Shown: in pieces, positions 42,534 to 50,319 of the stretch | How the letters are laid out: every line of letters begins with the position of its first letter | Position numbering within the stretch: the first letter of the stretch is position 1 | From: Planctomycetota bacterium | Lineage (GTDB): Bacteria > Planctomycetota > Brocadiia > Brocadiales > Brocadiaceae | Length of the DNA: 62,313 bases | Direction: 5' to 3' | NCBI GenBank assembly: GCA_016188675.1 | Contig: JACPHJ010000154.1 | Span: forward strand, 1-62,313 | The notes under the pieces: generated by a model | Databases searched by the model: none | Told to the model about the DNA's origin: nothing | What the model saw: the letters and a program-made list of their open reading frames with translations, nothing else | Position numbers and translations under genes: made by a program

Positions 42534-43670
42534 ATGAGGAAAATTGCCATAAAAATGCTGCTGGGGGATCGGGCGAAATATATAGGCCTGGTGTTTGGCG
42601 TGACATTCGCCACGCTTCTCATGGCGCAACAGGTTTCGACTTTTATCGGCCTGATGGCGCGTACGGCGGGTGCCATTTATGCCGTAACAGAAAACGACCT
42701 CTGGGTGATGGATAAGCGCGTGCGCTACATCGAGGAAGTTGAGCCAATGCGGGATGTCGAACTAACCAATATCCGCTCCGTTCAAGGTGTGGAGTGGGCA
42801 GTTCCATTTTACAAAGGGTTGGCGACGATTCGCATGCCTGATGGCCTGACACAGCAGGTGCAGCTGATTGGCGTGGATGATGTGAGCCTTGTGGGATGCC
42901 CTGAAAAGATCATGGGCGATCCGGCCTCTATCCGCCAGCCACAAACCGCTATGATGGATGTGAATGGCTATTATTTCACATGGCCGGGCAAGGAAGTGGA
43001 GCTTGGGCGGTATATCGAGCTGAATGATAATCGTCTGATCGTAAATGCCATTTGCGAAGTGCATCCAACCTTTTTCACCTTTCCCATTATGTATGTATCG
43101 TATGACACGGCGCGGGATATCACTCCGCCCCAGCGCAACAAGCTGCCGTTTGTGCTGGTAAAGGCAAAGGCGGGGGAGGATATTGAGCAGCTTAAAATAC
43201 GCATTGAAGAACACACAGGCCTACAGGCACTGACACGCGATGAATTCGCATGGCGCAGCATCAATTACATTCTTGAGCGCACCGGTATTCCCATCAATTT
43301 CGGGATTACCATTATTCTCGGTGCAATTATTGGCGCAGCGATTACCGCGCAGACATTTTATATTTTTGTGGTTGAGAATCTTAAACAGTTTGCGGCGATG
43401 AAAGCCGTCGGCGTCACCAATAGCCAGCTACTGCGTCTGGTAATGACGCAAGCCTCCATCGTGGGATTGATTGGCTACGGCATGGGCATCGGCTTTACGG
43501 CGCTATTTTTTGAAGTCACCAGCAGCGCACCGGCTCTCAAGGGGTTTGTGCTGCACTGGCAGGTGCTAGCGGGAACATTTGTTGCCATTTTTATCATCAT
43601 TGTGCTGTCGATTCTGTTCAGCCTACGCAAGGTCTTTCGTCTTGACCCTGCCATTGTGTTTAGGGGGTAG
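42534..43670 (+). CDS. ABC transporter permease (DevC/FtsX type)
   Basis: A 378-residue permease with an N-terminal TM (about 18-38) and a periplasmic domain to about 240. Three C-terminal TM segments with the FtsX-type pattern follow: NFGITIILGAIIGAAITAQT, AAMKAVGVTNSQLLRLV and FSLRKVFRLDPAIVFRG. It opens MRKIAIKMLLGDRAKYIGLV, typical of DevC-like permeases working with HlyD adaptors. AAGGAG lies upstream of the ATG. First gene of a tightly packed four-gene cassette. The sequence is rich in GCG/GCC codons compared with the rest of the window. Confidence 0.88.
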   Translation: MRKIAIKMLLGDRAKYIGLVFGVTFATLLMAQQVSTFIGLMARTAGAIYAVTENDLWVMDKRVRYIEEVEPMRDVELTNIRSVQGVEWAVPFYKGLATIRMPDGLTQQVQLIGVDDVSLVGCPEKIMGDPASIRQPQTAMMDVNGYYFTWPGKEVELGRYIELNDNRLIVNAICEVHPTFFTFPIMYVSYDTARDITPPQRNKLPFVLVKAKAGEDIEQLKIRIEEHTGLQALTRDEFAWRSINYILERTGIPINFGITIILGAIIGAAITAQTFYIFVVENLKQFAAMKAVGVTNSQLLRLVMTQASIVGLIGYGMGIGFTALFFEVTSSAPALKGFVLHWQVLAGTFVAIFIIIVLSILFSLRKVFRLDPAIVFRG

Positions 43671-43672
43671 CC

Positions 43673-44386
43673 ATGCAAAACGCCGCTACCATCAGCCATC
43701 TCATTAAGGAATTTCCAGCAGGCGACGAGAGTATCCGCGTGCTGCATGATATTAATGCCGAAATCCGCATGGGGGAACTTACCATGCTGGTAGGCCCGTC
43801 GGGCTGTGGCAAAACCACCCTGATTTCGGCCATCTCCGGCATTTTATCTGCCACCAGTGGCGAAGTCGATATTCTCAGCCATCGTTTAAGCCGCATGAGC
43901 GATAAGGAAAAAGTCCTGTTTCGCAGGGAGTCTATCGGTTTCATTTTCCAGCAATATAACCTGCTTCCCGCGCTGACCGCCGCCGAGAATGCCGCCATGC
44001 CGCTGATTGCTGCTGGCGTACTGGATGAGGAAGCGGCAGATCGCGCCAGAGTGATACTTGAGCATATCGGCATGCAAGGACACACCGAGAAATTACCGCG
44101 TCAGCTTTCAGGTGGTCAGCAGCAGCGCGTGGCGATTGCGCGGGCACTGGTGCATAACCCGAAGCTGATTGTGTGTGACGAGCCAACGGCGGCGCTGGAT
44201 GCTAAAACTGGCCAGGCAGTGATGGAGATTCTGCGTGATATCGCCAACGATACCAACCGTGCCGTGCTGATTGTGACCCACGATAACCGCATTTACCATT
44301 TTGCCGACCGCATCCTTGAGATGAGCGATGGCCGCATTATTGGCGATTATGCCACCGATGCATTTATTCATAAGGAGAAACTATGA
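43673..44386 (+). CDS. ABC transporter ATPase (DevA/LolD type)
   Basis: A 237-residue ATPase. Walker A GPSGCGKTT (about 42-50), Q-loop FIFQQYNLLPA, signature LSGGQQQR (about 143-150), Walker B LIVCDEPTAALD (about 162-173) and TGQAVMEILRD, then ILIVTHDNRIY-type switch His. It pairs with the permease 2 nt upstream and overlaps the adaptor gene by 4 nt, so the three are translated together. Confidence 0.92.
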   Translation: MQNAATISHLIKEFPAGDESIRVLHDINAEIRMGELTMLVGPSGCGKTTLISAISGILSATSGEVDILSHRLSRMSDKEKVLFRRESIGFIFQQYNLLPALTAAENAAMPLIAAGVLDEEAADRARVILEHIGMQGHTEKLPRQLSGGQQQRVAIARALVHNPKLIVCDEPTAALDAKTGQAVMEILRDIANDTNRAVLIVTHDNRIYHFADRILEMSDGRIIGDYATDAFIHKEKL

Positions 44387-45294
44387 AAAAACTGTCATTT
44401 CCTCCGCGCTGGAAATTGCCCTATATCGCTGCAATTGGCGCTATGTTCGCGCTGGTTTCCGTGTTTGGCCGCAGTGAGCCTGAAGCAAGAACGCCCGATG
44501 TCATCCCGCCCAAAGCCAACTACGCGCAGAGTGTTGCTGGTATCGGCGTGGTTGAGCCAAAAAGCGAATTAATCAGCATCGGCGTTGAATTGCCTGGCGT
44601 TGTCCGTAGCGTAGCGGTGAAAGTCGGCGATCAGGTGAAGAAAGGAGATATACTGTTTGCGCTCGACCAGCGCGATATTGATGCACAAATTGTCATGCTG
44701 CAAAGAAACCTTGCTTCCGCAAAGATTCAGGCAGCGGATGCGGCGGCGCAATTTGCCATTGTCAGCGGCATGGATGATACGCGTGCTGTTGCCAAAGATG
44801 AAGTGAACCGCCGCCGATATGCCAAAGAGCTTGCCGCTTCGCGGATTGAGGAGATCAAGGCGCAGTTGGAGCAGGCACAAACTACCAAGCATCGCCTGAA
44901 TATTCACGCGCCCGTGGATGGCGAGGTGCTGGAAGTCAATGTACGCCCTGGCGAGTTTGCGAGTGCCGGGGCGCTGGCGCAGCCCTTGATGCGTATGGGC
45001 GATGTGAGCCAGCTACATATTCGCGTGGAGATTGATGAAGAAAACGTCTCACGAATCCGCGAACAAAGCCCGGCGCAGGGTATCAAACGCGGTGAGACTG
45101 AAACGCGTGTACCGCTTTGTTTTGTAAGGTTCGAGCCCTATGTGAAACCGAAGCAGAATCTGGCGGTTGCCGGTCAGCGCGTGGATACGCGTGTGCTGCA
45201 GGTTATCTACGCATTACCAGCGAAGACATCGCATATCTATGTCGGCCAGCAGATGGATGTATTTATTGATGCATCGGATACGGAGGCAAAATGA
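44383..45294 (+). CDS. HlyD/DevB-type membrane fusion protein
   Basis: A 303-residue adaptor with one N-terminal TM (about 12-30). Then a lipoyl half (VAGIGVVEPKSELISIGVEL, VAVKVGDQVKKGDILFALD), a short helical hairpin (about 105-165) and the second lipoyl half (IHAPVDGEVLEVNVRPGEFA). A C-terminal beta part ends HIYVGQQMDVFIDA. It overlaps the genes on both sides by 4 nt. It links the ABC pump with the outer-membrane channel encoded next. Confidence 0.88.
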   Translation: MKKLSFPPRWKLPYIAAIGAMFALVSVFGRSEPEARTPDVIPPKANYAQSVAGIGVVEPKSELISIGVELPGVVRSVAVKVGDQVKKGDILFALDQRDIDAQIVMLQRNLASAKIQAADAAAQFAIVSGMDDTRAVAKDEVNRRRYAKELAASRIEEIKAQLEQAQTTKHRLNIHAPVDGEVLEVNVRPGEFASAGALAQPLMRMGDVSQLHIRVEIDEENVSRIREQSPAQGIKRGETETRVPLCFVRFEPYVKPKQNLAVAGQRVDTRVLQVIYALPAKTSHIYVGQQMDVFIDASDTEAK

Positions 45295-46676
45295 TCTTGT
45301 CCCGCACCATTTTCTTCTGCTGCACATTTTTTCTGCTATCTGCCTGCGCGCAGCTGGAGTCGTTAACCACGCGGAATAGTTCCGCACCGCAAACCACGCC
45401 AGTAGCGATTGGAAATCGCTGGTGGCAGGATTTTAACGATCCGCTTATGGATAGGCTGGCCGATGATTTGCTCAAGCAGAATCTCGATATCCAGATTGCC
45501 CGTGCGCGAGTGAACGAGGCGCGTGGAATAGCGCGATCTGTAGAATCGGGCTTCTTTCCAGATATTTCAATTAACACTGTTGCGTCGCGTGGAAATAAGC
45601 AGGTTGGTTTTGATAAACCGTTCTCAATAGCACAAGGGGGATTTGATGCTGCTTGGGAATTAGACGTTTTTGGACAAACAGAAGCATCAGCGGAAGCCGC
45701 ACAGCAAAGAATCGAGGCAAGCATCGCTTTATCGGAAGATGTAACCAATACCGTTATCGCAGAATTACTGCGTGCTGTAATAGAGTGGAGACAGGCCGAG
45801 CAGACCCTTCTGGAAACTGAGGAGTTGCTATCAGTTCAAGATGAACAAGTGACATTAATTTCGGTGCGCACAAAAGCTGGATTAATCGACGCAACATATC
45901 AAAAGCGAGCAGAAGCCGAGCGATCTCAAACTGCAACGCGTTTGCCTCTTGCTAAAGCCTCATTGGATGCTGCGGAATATAAGATAGAGCGATTGCTCGG
46001 AAAAGAATCTGGTTCACTTAGCCATATCCTTAACAACACCAAAAGTGAGTTGACTGTACCCCAAGAAAAAACAGCATCTGATATTTCGATGTTAAGGATG
46101 CGCTCAAGGCCTGATCTGCGTGCCAGCAGAGCTAATCTTTTAGCAGCTCAGGCAGATCTTGCCAAAGCAGAAGCTGACCTATGGCCACGCATTAGTGTCA
46201 AAGCTTTCTTTGGTGTTCAAGACGGCACTATAAGCGTTCCACTTTCAGGTAATCCAATTTGGTCACTGGCAACAGGTATTACCGCACCTTTGTTGAATTT
46301 TGGAAAATTACGAGGCGCAATCGATGCAAGCAATGCAAGAGCAAATGCTGCATTGCTATCTTATGAAAACGCAGGTCTCATTGCTTTACAGGAGTCTAAA
46401 ACTGCACTTAGCGAATACCTGAATGGCCTTAATGCTGTAACTGAGCAGAAACAGGCACTGGATCATCGCATAGAGACCGTAGCACTAGCTACAGAACGCT
46501 TTAAGCGCGGTCTGACCGACATGACAGATGTCACTACAGCCCAGAGCGAACTCAATCAGGCGACCTTACTTTACATCGATAGGAAAGCATCTGCAGCGAT
46601 TGCGTATCTAAAACTTCACAAGGCTATGGGAACAAGCGTTTATTTTGAAAAACAATCAGAATTTGCAGGAGACTGA
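45291..46676 (+). CDS. NodT-family outer-membrane lipoprotein
   Basis: A 461-residue outer-membrane factor. A signal with lipobox LLSACAQ (Cys about 19), then two OEP repeats: WWQDFNDPLMDRLADDLLKQNLDIQIARARVNEA in the first and MRMRSRPDLRASRANLLAAQ in the second. Terminal gene of the export cassette. Base composition shifts inside the gene: roughly the first 270 bp share the GC-rich style of the cassette, while the remainder is more AT-rich, which may record a recombination or different selective history. Confidence 0.88.
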   Translation: MILSRTIFFCCTFFLLSACAQLESLTTRNSSAPQTTPVAIGNRWWQDFNDPLMDRLADDLLKQNLDIQIARARVNEARGIARSVESGFFPDISINTVASRGNKQVGFDKPFSIAQGGFDAAWELDVFGQTEASAEAAQQRIEASIALSEDVTNTVIAELLRAVIEWRQAEQTLLETEELLSVQDEQVTLISVRTKAGLIDATYQKRAEAERSQTATRLPLAKASLDAAEYKIERLLGKESGSLSHILNNTKSELTVPQEKTASDISMLRMRSRPDLRASRANLLAAQADLAKAEADLWPRISVKAFFGVQDGTISVPLSGNPIWSLATGITAPLLNFGKLRGAIDASNARANAALLSYENAGLIALQESKTALSEYLNGLNAVTEQKQALDHRIETVALATERFKRGLTDMTDVTTAQSELNQATLLYIDRKASAAIAYLKLHKAMGTSVYFEKQSEFAGD

Positions 46677-46710
46677 GGATGCAAGGGGTCGAATCTTTGA
46701 AAATAAGCGA

Positions 46711-47199
46711 TTACTTTTCACTAATTAACAAGAGACCGTAATCAGGGCATTCTTTTGTGTCGGGACTCACACAATAACCACAGGCAGGGCACCTTCCCTG
46801 TAATTCCCATTCCTGGGAGGTTTTGATTTCAGGATACTTTTGTGTGTGAAATTCCTCAATGCAATAGTGTGCGGCGTGGGCATCTCTTTTTGCCACCAAA
46901 AGAAGATACCGGCATCCGCACTTTCCCGTACTGCAACCCGGCGCCAATGCAATTTTAGAAGAAATTCCGTTTCTCGAAAGTAAATCCGATAACTCCCGGA
47001 CGCCTTCTTTCCCTTCTTCCCTGATTGTAACCCATTCGTCATGGAGATGCGCGGTAACGTCCGGTTTATTATCCCTCTTTTTTTCGATCTCTTCCGGCAT
47101 TTTCAGAGGGATGCCACAGTCGGCGCATGCTGAAATATGCGCATAATACTCTGAGCCGCATTCCGGGCACAGTTTTATTTTCTCAGGAGACATATACAA
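46711..47199 (-). CDS. zinc-ribbon protein with DUF2007-like middle
   Basis: A 162-residue soluble protein. The N-terminal zinc ribbon is CPECGSEYYAHISACADCG (four Cys in two CxxC pairs). The middle (about 55-120) has DEWVTIREEGKEGVRELSDL, LLSRNGISSKIAL and a CSTGKCGCRYLLLV segment resembling the DUF2007 signal-transducer fold. The C-terminal ribbon has CPACGYCVSPDTKECPDYG, where the last CxxC has lost its second cysteine. Function unknown; may bind metal or nucleic acid. The true start could be ATG 47199 or 47193. Confidence 0.7.
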   Translation of the reverse strand: MYMSPEKIKLCPECGSEYYAHISACADCGIPLKMPEEIEKKRDNKPDVTAHLHDEWVTIREEGKEGVRELSDLLSRNGISSKIALAPGCSTGKCGCRYLLLVAKRDAHAAHYCIEEFHTQKYPEIKTSQEWELQGRCPACGYCVSPDTKECPDYGLLLISEK

Positions 47200-47433
47200 T
47201 TATCAGGCAATATTTTGCCATTTTAAAAAGTGTTTATAAGCATGATGAGATAATAGGAGAAGTAGAGGGTCGCATCTTAAATATTAAGTAATTGTCACTT
47301 CAAATTTGTTATCTTAACACCCAGTTTTTTATTCTGAATCGAACGAGTCACCTGTTTTTACAATGACAAAATCAACCATCCGTCATCCGGTGGCCGGTGT
47401 AAAATACATGAATTGTCTCGCTTGGTGAAACAT
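47200..47433. other. intergenic stretch
   Basis: No gene seen. It contains the 16-bp word GCATCTTAAATATTAA (47272-47287) shared with 36563-36578, and leads into the 78-bp composite repeat. Confidence 0.4.
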
Positions 47434-47511
47434 GAGAAACGAGAAATTGTATTCGATTTGCTGCCCAAAAATTCAAAACACCTGTAGTGGCAAGGCGCGC
47501 CTTGCCACTAC
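47434..47511. repeat. 78-bp composite repeat with palindrome P1 (copy 2)
   Basis: Same length and layout as 40810-40887: leader module with TATTCGATTTGCTGCCCAAA, then the perfect 28-bp palindrome at 47484-47511. The palindrome overlaps the last bases of the gene 47508-48059 and supplies its stop codon. Confidence 0.85.
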
Positions 47512-48059
47512 TTTATCTCTTCGATATCGGTACAATTGGATGACGTGTCTGAATTATAAGGGCATGCGACTGAGCAATTAAGCGGCTGAAGCCATGAATG
47601 TTCATCCTTCCTGCAGTAGCAGAGTTTCAGCTCATTGCGTTTCAACTGGTTTGGCCACGCCTTAAAAAAGGGAATAAGACTGTTGGAAATTGCTAATAAT
47701 GCACCTTGTGCTTCCTGAATATTCCTTGCCTTTTTAAGACCTTCCACACCTGCCCGAACGTGCTCCATCATGTGCCTGCCGGCGCCGTCTGGCTCGGTTT
47801 GAGCAGCTTGGCGGGCAACATCTAACAATTTATGAGCTAAATCTGGAATGCCGTGCATGTCTTTCTTTACCAAATGAACATACACCTCCTGGTAGGTTGA
47901 CAGGATTGTTTGGAGATGAACAAAGGTCTTTTTCCCGATGGTAATTATCTCTTCGTGAGAGTGATCGTGTCCTTCATGGGCGGATACGACAGGTATAGAA
48001 CAGGCATGGAATATCAACGAAATTACCGTACATTTTATTAAATGGTTATTTTTAAGCAT
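47508..48059 (-). CDS. exported HEGHDHSHEE-type protein (DUF3347-like)
   Basis: A 183-residue exported protein. The signal peptide ends near VVSA|HEG. The mature N-terminus has HEGHDHSHEE, a His/acid cluster that could bind Cu, Zn or Ni. The helical body (about 45-130) with LQTILSTYQEVYVHLVKKDM resembles the DUF3347 family found near metal efflux genes. The C-terminus has five cysteines (CYCRKDEHSW, LNCSVACPYN, NC). Its TAG stop lies within palindrome P1, so the present C-terminus may have been set by repeat insertion. Confidence 0.72.
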   Translation of the reverse strand: MLKNNHLIKCTVISLIFHACSIPVVSAHEGHDHSHEEIITIGKKTFVHLQTILSTYQEVYVHLVKKDMHGIPDLAHKLLDVARQAAQTEPDGAGRHMMEHVRAGVEGLKKARNIQEAQGALLAISNSLIPFFKAWPNQLKRNELKLCYCRKDEHSWLQPLNCSVACPYNSDTSSNCTDIEEIK

Positions 48060-48139
48060 GACAAAATCCCTTTCAATATGATTTTATTTGTTTTTTCTAA
48101 ATATCGCATTGAATACCAATTGCCCCCGTATGTTTTTCT

Positions 48140-48180
48140 ACCCCCTTCGCCCCCGCCAGCGGGGGACAGTCTTTTTCTGT
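48140..48180. repeat. GC-rich hairpin
   Basis: CCCCCGCCAGCGGGGG near 48150-48166 forms a short GC-rich hairpin followed by ACAGTCTTTTT. It might terminate plus-strand transcription, though no plus-strand gene is nearby. Probably another repeat. Confidence 0.35.
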
Positions 48181-48217
48181 ATTTTTAATGGCTTTCAAAC
48201 TGTTGCTGTTTAAAGCA

Positions 48218-48317
48218 TGTCATTCCCGCATGTTTCCCCGTTTACACGAGGACAGGTTTGGCGGAAATCCAGCGGTTTAAAGACGTGGATGCCCGACAAA
48301 GGCATTCGGGCATGACA
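48218..48317. repeat. 100-bp MITE-like element
   Basis: Terminal inverted repeats TGTCATTCCCGCATG (48218-48232) and its counterpart CATTCGGGCATGACA (48303-48317) differ at two of 15 positions. The interior has a second, shorter symmetric section (GCGGAAATCCAGCG; TGGATGCCCGAC). Such TGTCATTCCCG elements are dispersed in many genomes. No coding capacity. Confidence 0.6.
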
Positions 48318-48387
48318 ATAGGTGGGCGATGCCCGCCCTACTCACTAACAATTTTATTCAATTCGCTGTTCAATATTTTAAATCAAC

Positions 48388-48415
48388 GTAGTGGCAAGGC
48401 GCGCCTTGCCACTAC
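48388..48415. repeat. palindrome P1 (copy 3)
   Basis: The same perfect 28-bp palindrome, here preceded by a degenerate leader module (ATTCAATTCGCTGTTCAATA, about 48360-48379). It ends one base before the stop codon of 48417-49427, in the position of a transcription terminator. Confidence 0.85.
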
Positions 48416-48416
48416 T

Positions 48417-49427
48417 TTAAAAGGAAATTGAGCAGGTGACTATCGCCCTGTACTCTTCCAGGCCTTCGGCGCCCTGTTGCTCGGATTCATGGTTTAGATC
48501 CTTCCACGTGGGAATCTTGATTAATGCCCCAACGCTCACATACTTGCCAAAGGTAGCCCGTAAGCCGGGTGAGAGATAAAGCATAGATCCGCCGGAATCG
48601 TTTTCTTTTTCACCATCCTCATTCAAGTCCTTTGTTAGATGAAGAAAATTGGATTCTCCGATAATATCGAGTCTGGAGAGAAACCCATTAGGCTTTTCAA
48701 AGATTTCATAGCCACATGCCGTATTAAAACGAACCTCATTACCAGGTTTGCCGTCGTTCGTTTCTGTAAATGTCAGAATTGACGTATCTCCTGTTAAGGT
48801 AACATGAGGAACAACCATTTTTGAGGCGGAAAAACCGACGGTAAAACTCGGCGCGGCAAAGCCGGGCTGCATGCCCATATCAAACCTGTTCCCATTGTCA
48901 TCACGGTTAGAGGTGGTGCCCGTCGGCACGGTCATGCCTGCTATTACCGACATCTTTAGGTCATCACTGCTGTATTCAGCGCCATAAGAGTCTTCCGGGC
49001 CGTAGCGATACAAACCGCGAATCCCGTCCCTCTCGCCCAGTTTAAAACCATATTGAACAAGCAAACCCAGGTCTCCGAAGCCGTCCGATGTGCCCAGAGT
49101 GTCTTGCTCTTTTATGGCAAAAGGCAATCCTGCATATACAGAAAGGGCGTCGGTAAAGCCATAACCAACAAGGGTATTGAAAAACGTATGTGTATCGATA
49201 TTTTCCGGTTCGACATGGCCTTTTTGTTCAAACGGGACATACTCAAACTTTTCATAGATTAAATATCTTCCCTTCCCAAGCGCTAATGGAGACGCCGTTT
49301 CGATGGGCGCGCCCGGTCCGAAGGCTGATGAAACTCCGCCGTGGTGGGCATAGGCAGATTTGTTCAATATAAAGATATAAAATAGAAAAAGAATAGCTGA
49401 TAGATAAGTGCATAAACTCTTCCGCAT
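48417..49427 (-). CDS. exported outer-membrane-type beta protein
   Basis: The ATG at 49427 (MRKSLCTYLSAIL) gives 336 residues; the longer reading adds an unlikely polar leader. A signal peptide ends near AYA|HHG. The mature part alternates amphipathic strands, with LGKGRYLIYEKFEYVPF, TFFNTLVGYGFTDALSVYAG, LPFAIKEQDTLGTSDGFGDL and SMLYLSPGLRATFGKYVSVG, and ends in an aromatic C-terminal strand (TCSISF). This is the look of an outer-membrane barrel of the transporter/meta-pathway phenol-degradation-like group. It begins HHGG as mature N-terminus, like the neighbour's His cluster, so both may serve metal handling. Confidence 0.75.
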   Translation of the reverse strand: MRKSLCTYLSAILFLFYIFILNKSAYAHHGGVSSAFGPGAPIETASPLALGKGRYLIYEKFEYVPFEQKGHVEPENIDTHTFFNTLVGYGFTDALSVYAGLPFAIKEQDTLGTSDGFGDLGLLVQYGFKLGERDGIRGLYRYGPEDSYGAEYSSDDLKMSVIAGMTVPTGTTSNRDDNGNRFDMGMQPGFAAPSFTVGFSASKMVVPHVTLTGDTSILTFTETNDGKPGNEVRFNTACGYEIFEKPNGFLSRLDIIGESNFLHLTKDLNEDGEKENDSGGSMLYLSPGLRATFGKYVSVGALIKIPTWKDLNHESEQQGAEGLEEYRAIVTCSISF

Positions 49428-49840
49428 AAATTTAAACTCTTTGTGTGTTTTATCTAGATGTGTTAGTAGCATGAATAATGTAATCGTAATACCGATAATG
49501 GAAAAAATTTTATTGATATTTTAGAAAAACCACGCCCTGTGAGCGTGGTCAGAGAACAACGGCGATGCCAGTTATGCACTTCGATAAGTATGACGGAACC
49601 GGCCTCGTCAAGCCTGTATTTTGCCAATGAGATGTTCTTTTTTAAGTATAAGACATTGTAAAATACAAATAGACTTACCGCTTAGACACCAAAGAAGTGT
49701 TTTGGTTGCATGAAACCGAATCACTGTTAGTTCTACATATTACGAGAATTACTTACAGTTTGTGTGACGAGTACAAGTGGCAAACCCATCCCCTTTTAGA
49801 TGTTAACCCAAAGCCACCTGCTCCGCGGATGGATTCTTAC
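49428..49840. other. gene-free interval with hairpin
   Basis: No gene is recognised. ACCACGC (49529-49535) pairs with GCGTGGT (49543-49549) around a 7-nt loop. The rest, including CGGAACCGGCCTCG near 49590, has no RNA family I can identify. Confidence 0.4.
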
Positions 49841-50257
49841 TTAAATTATCTCCATTCCCGTTGTGGTCATGGAAAATCCTCCGTGTTTTACGCCTTTTGC
49901 GGATTTCAATTTTCCGTATAATGCCTCTATCTCCTTCGGTTTACCCTTTATTACAACTATCTCCAGGCAATTGTCGTGATCTAAATGGATGTGTTGGGTA
50001 GAAAGGATGATGTTGTGATAGTCATGCTGAATGTCAATGAGGAGATTGGTCAATTCCCTCTTGTGGTGATTATAGACAATGGTAATTGATCCGGTAACCT
50101 CTTTGCCTTCCTGCCATTCTTTTTTGACCAGATCATCCCTGATCAGGTCTCGTATGGCCTCAGAGCGGTTCGTGTACTTCTTCTCTTTTATACGCTCATC
50201 GAATTTCTGGAGCAATTCCTTATCGAGAGAAACTCCGAATCTGACTAAACTTGACAT
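49841..50257 (-). CDS. nikR: NikR nickel-responsive regulator
   Basis: A 138-residue ribbon-helix-helix regulator. The N-terminal RHH part has VRFGVSLDKELLQKFDERI and NRSEAIRDLIRDDLV. The C-terminal ACT-like metal domain keeps the nickel ligands in HDYHNIILSTQHIHLDHDNCLE (His residues about 80-96 and Cys about 100). It normally represses nickel uptake. Here it is the last gene after xdhA-xdhB-xdhC on the same strand with a 62-nt gap, and no nickel transporter is nearby in this window. A targeted operator pair (GTATGA-N16-TCATAC type) was not found. Confidence 0.9.
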   Translation of the reverse strand: MSSLVRFGVSLDKELLQKFDERIKEKKYTNRSEAIRDLIRDDLVKKEWQEGKEVTGSITIVYNHHKRELTNLLIDIQHDYHNIILSTQHIHLDHDNCLEIVVIKGKPKEIEALYGKLKSAKGVKHGGFSMTTTGMEII

Positions 50258-50319
50258 AATAACCCCTCCACAGCTGCAATATTACGATTTTTAAAATAAT
50301 AGCACTAATATTGAAAAAG

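Noticed and set aside
36563-47287. 16-bp identical word GCATCTTAAATATTAA at 36563 and 47272
   Set aside because: A/T-rich, flanks diverge quickly, and only two copies are seen; it may be an old repeat end but does not support a separate element.
48120-48420. Possible CRISPR array, from closely spaced palindromes and GC-rich hairpins
   Set aside because: The units differ in sequence and spacing, there are no regular spacers, and no cas gene is in the window.
49520-49660. tRNA or metal riboswitch near the ACCACGC hairpin
   Set aside because: No T-loop GGTTCRANNC pattern, no cloverleaf, and no second conserved helix could be assembled.
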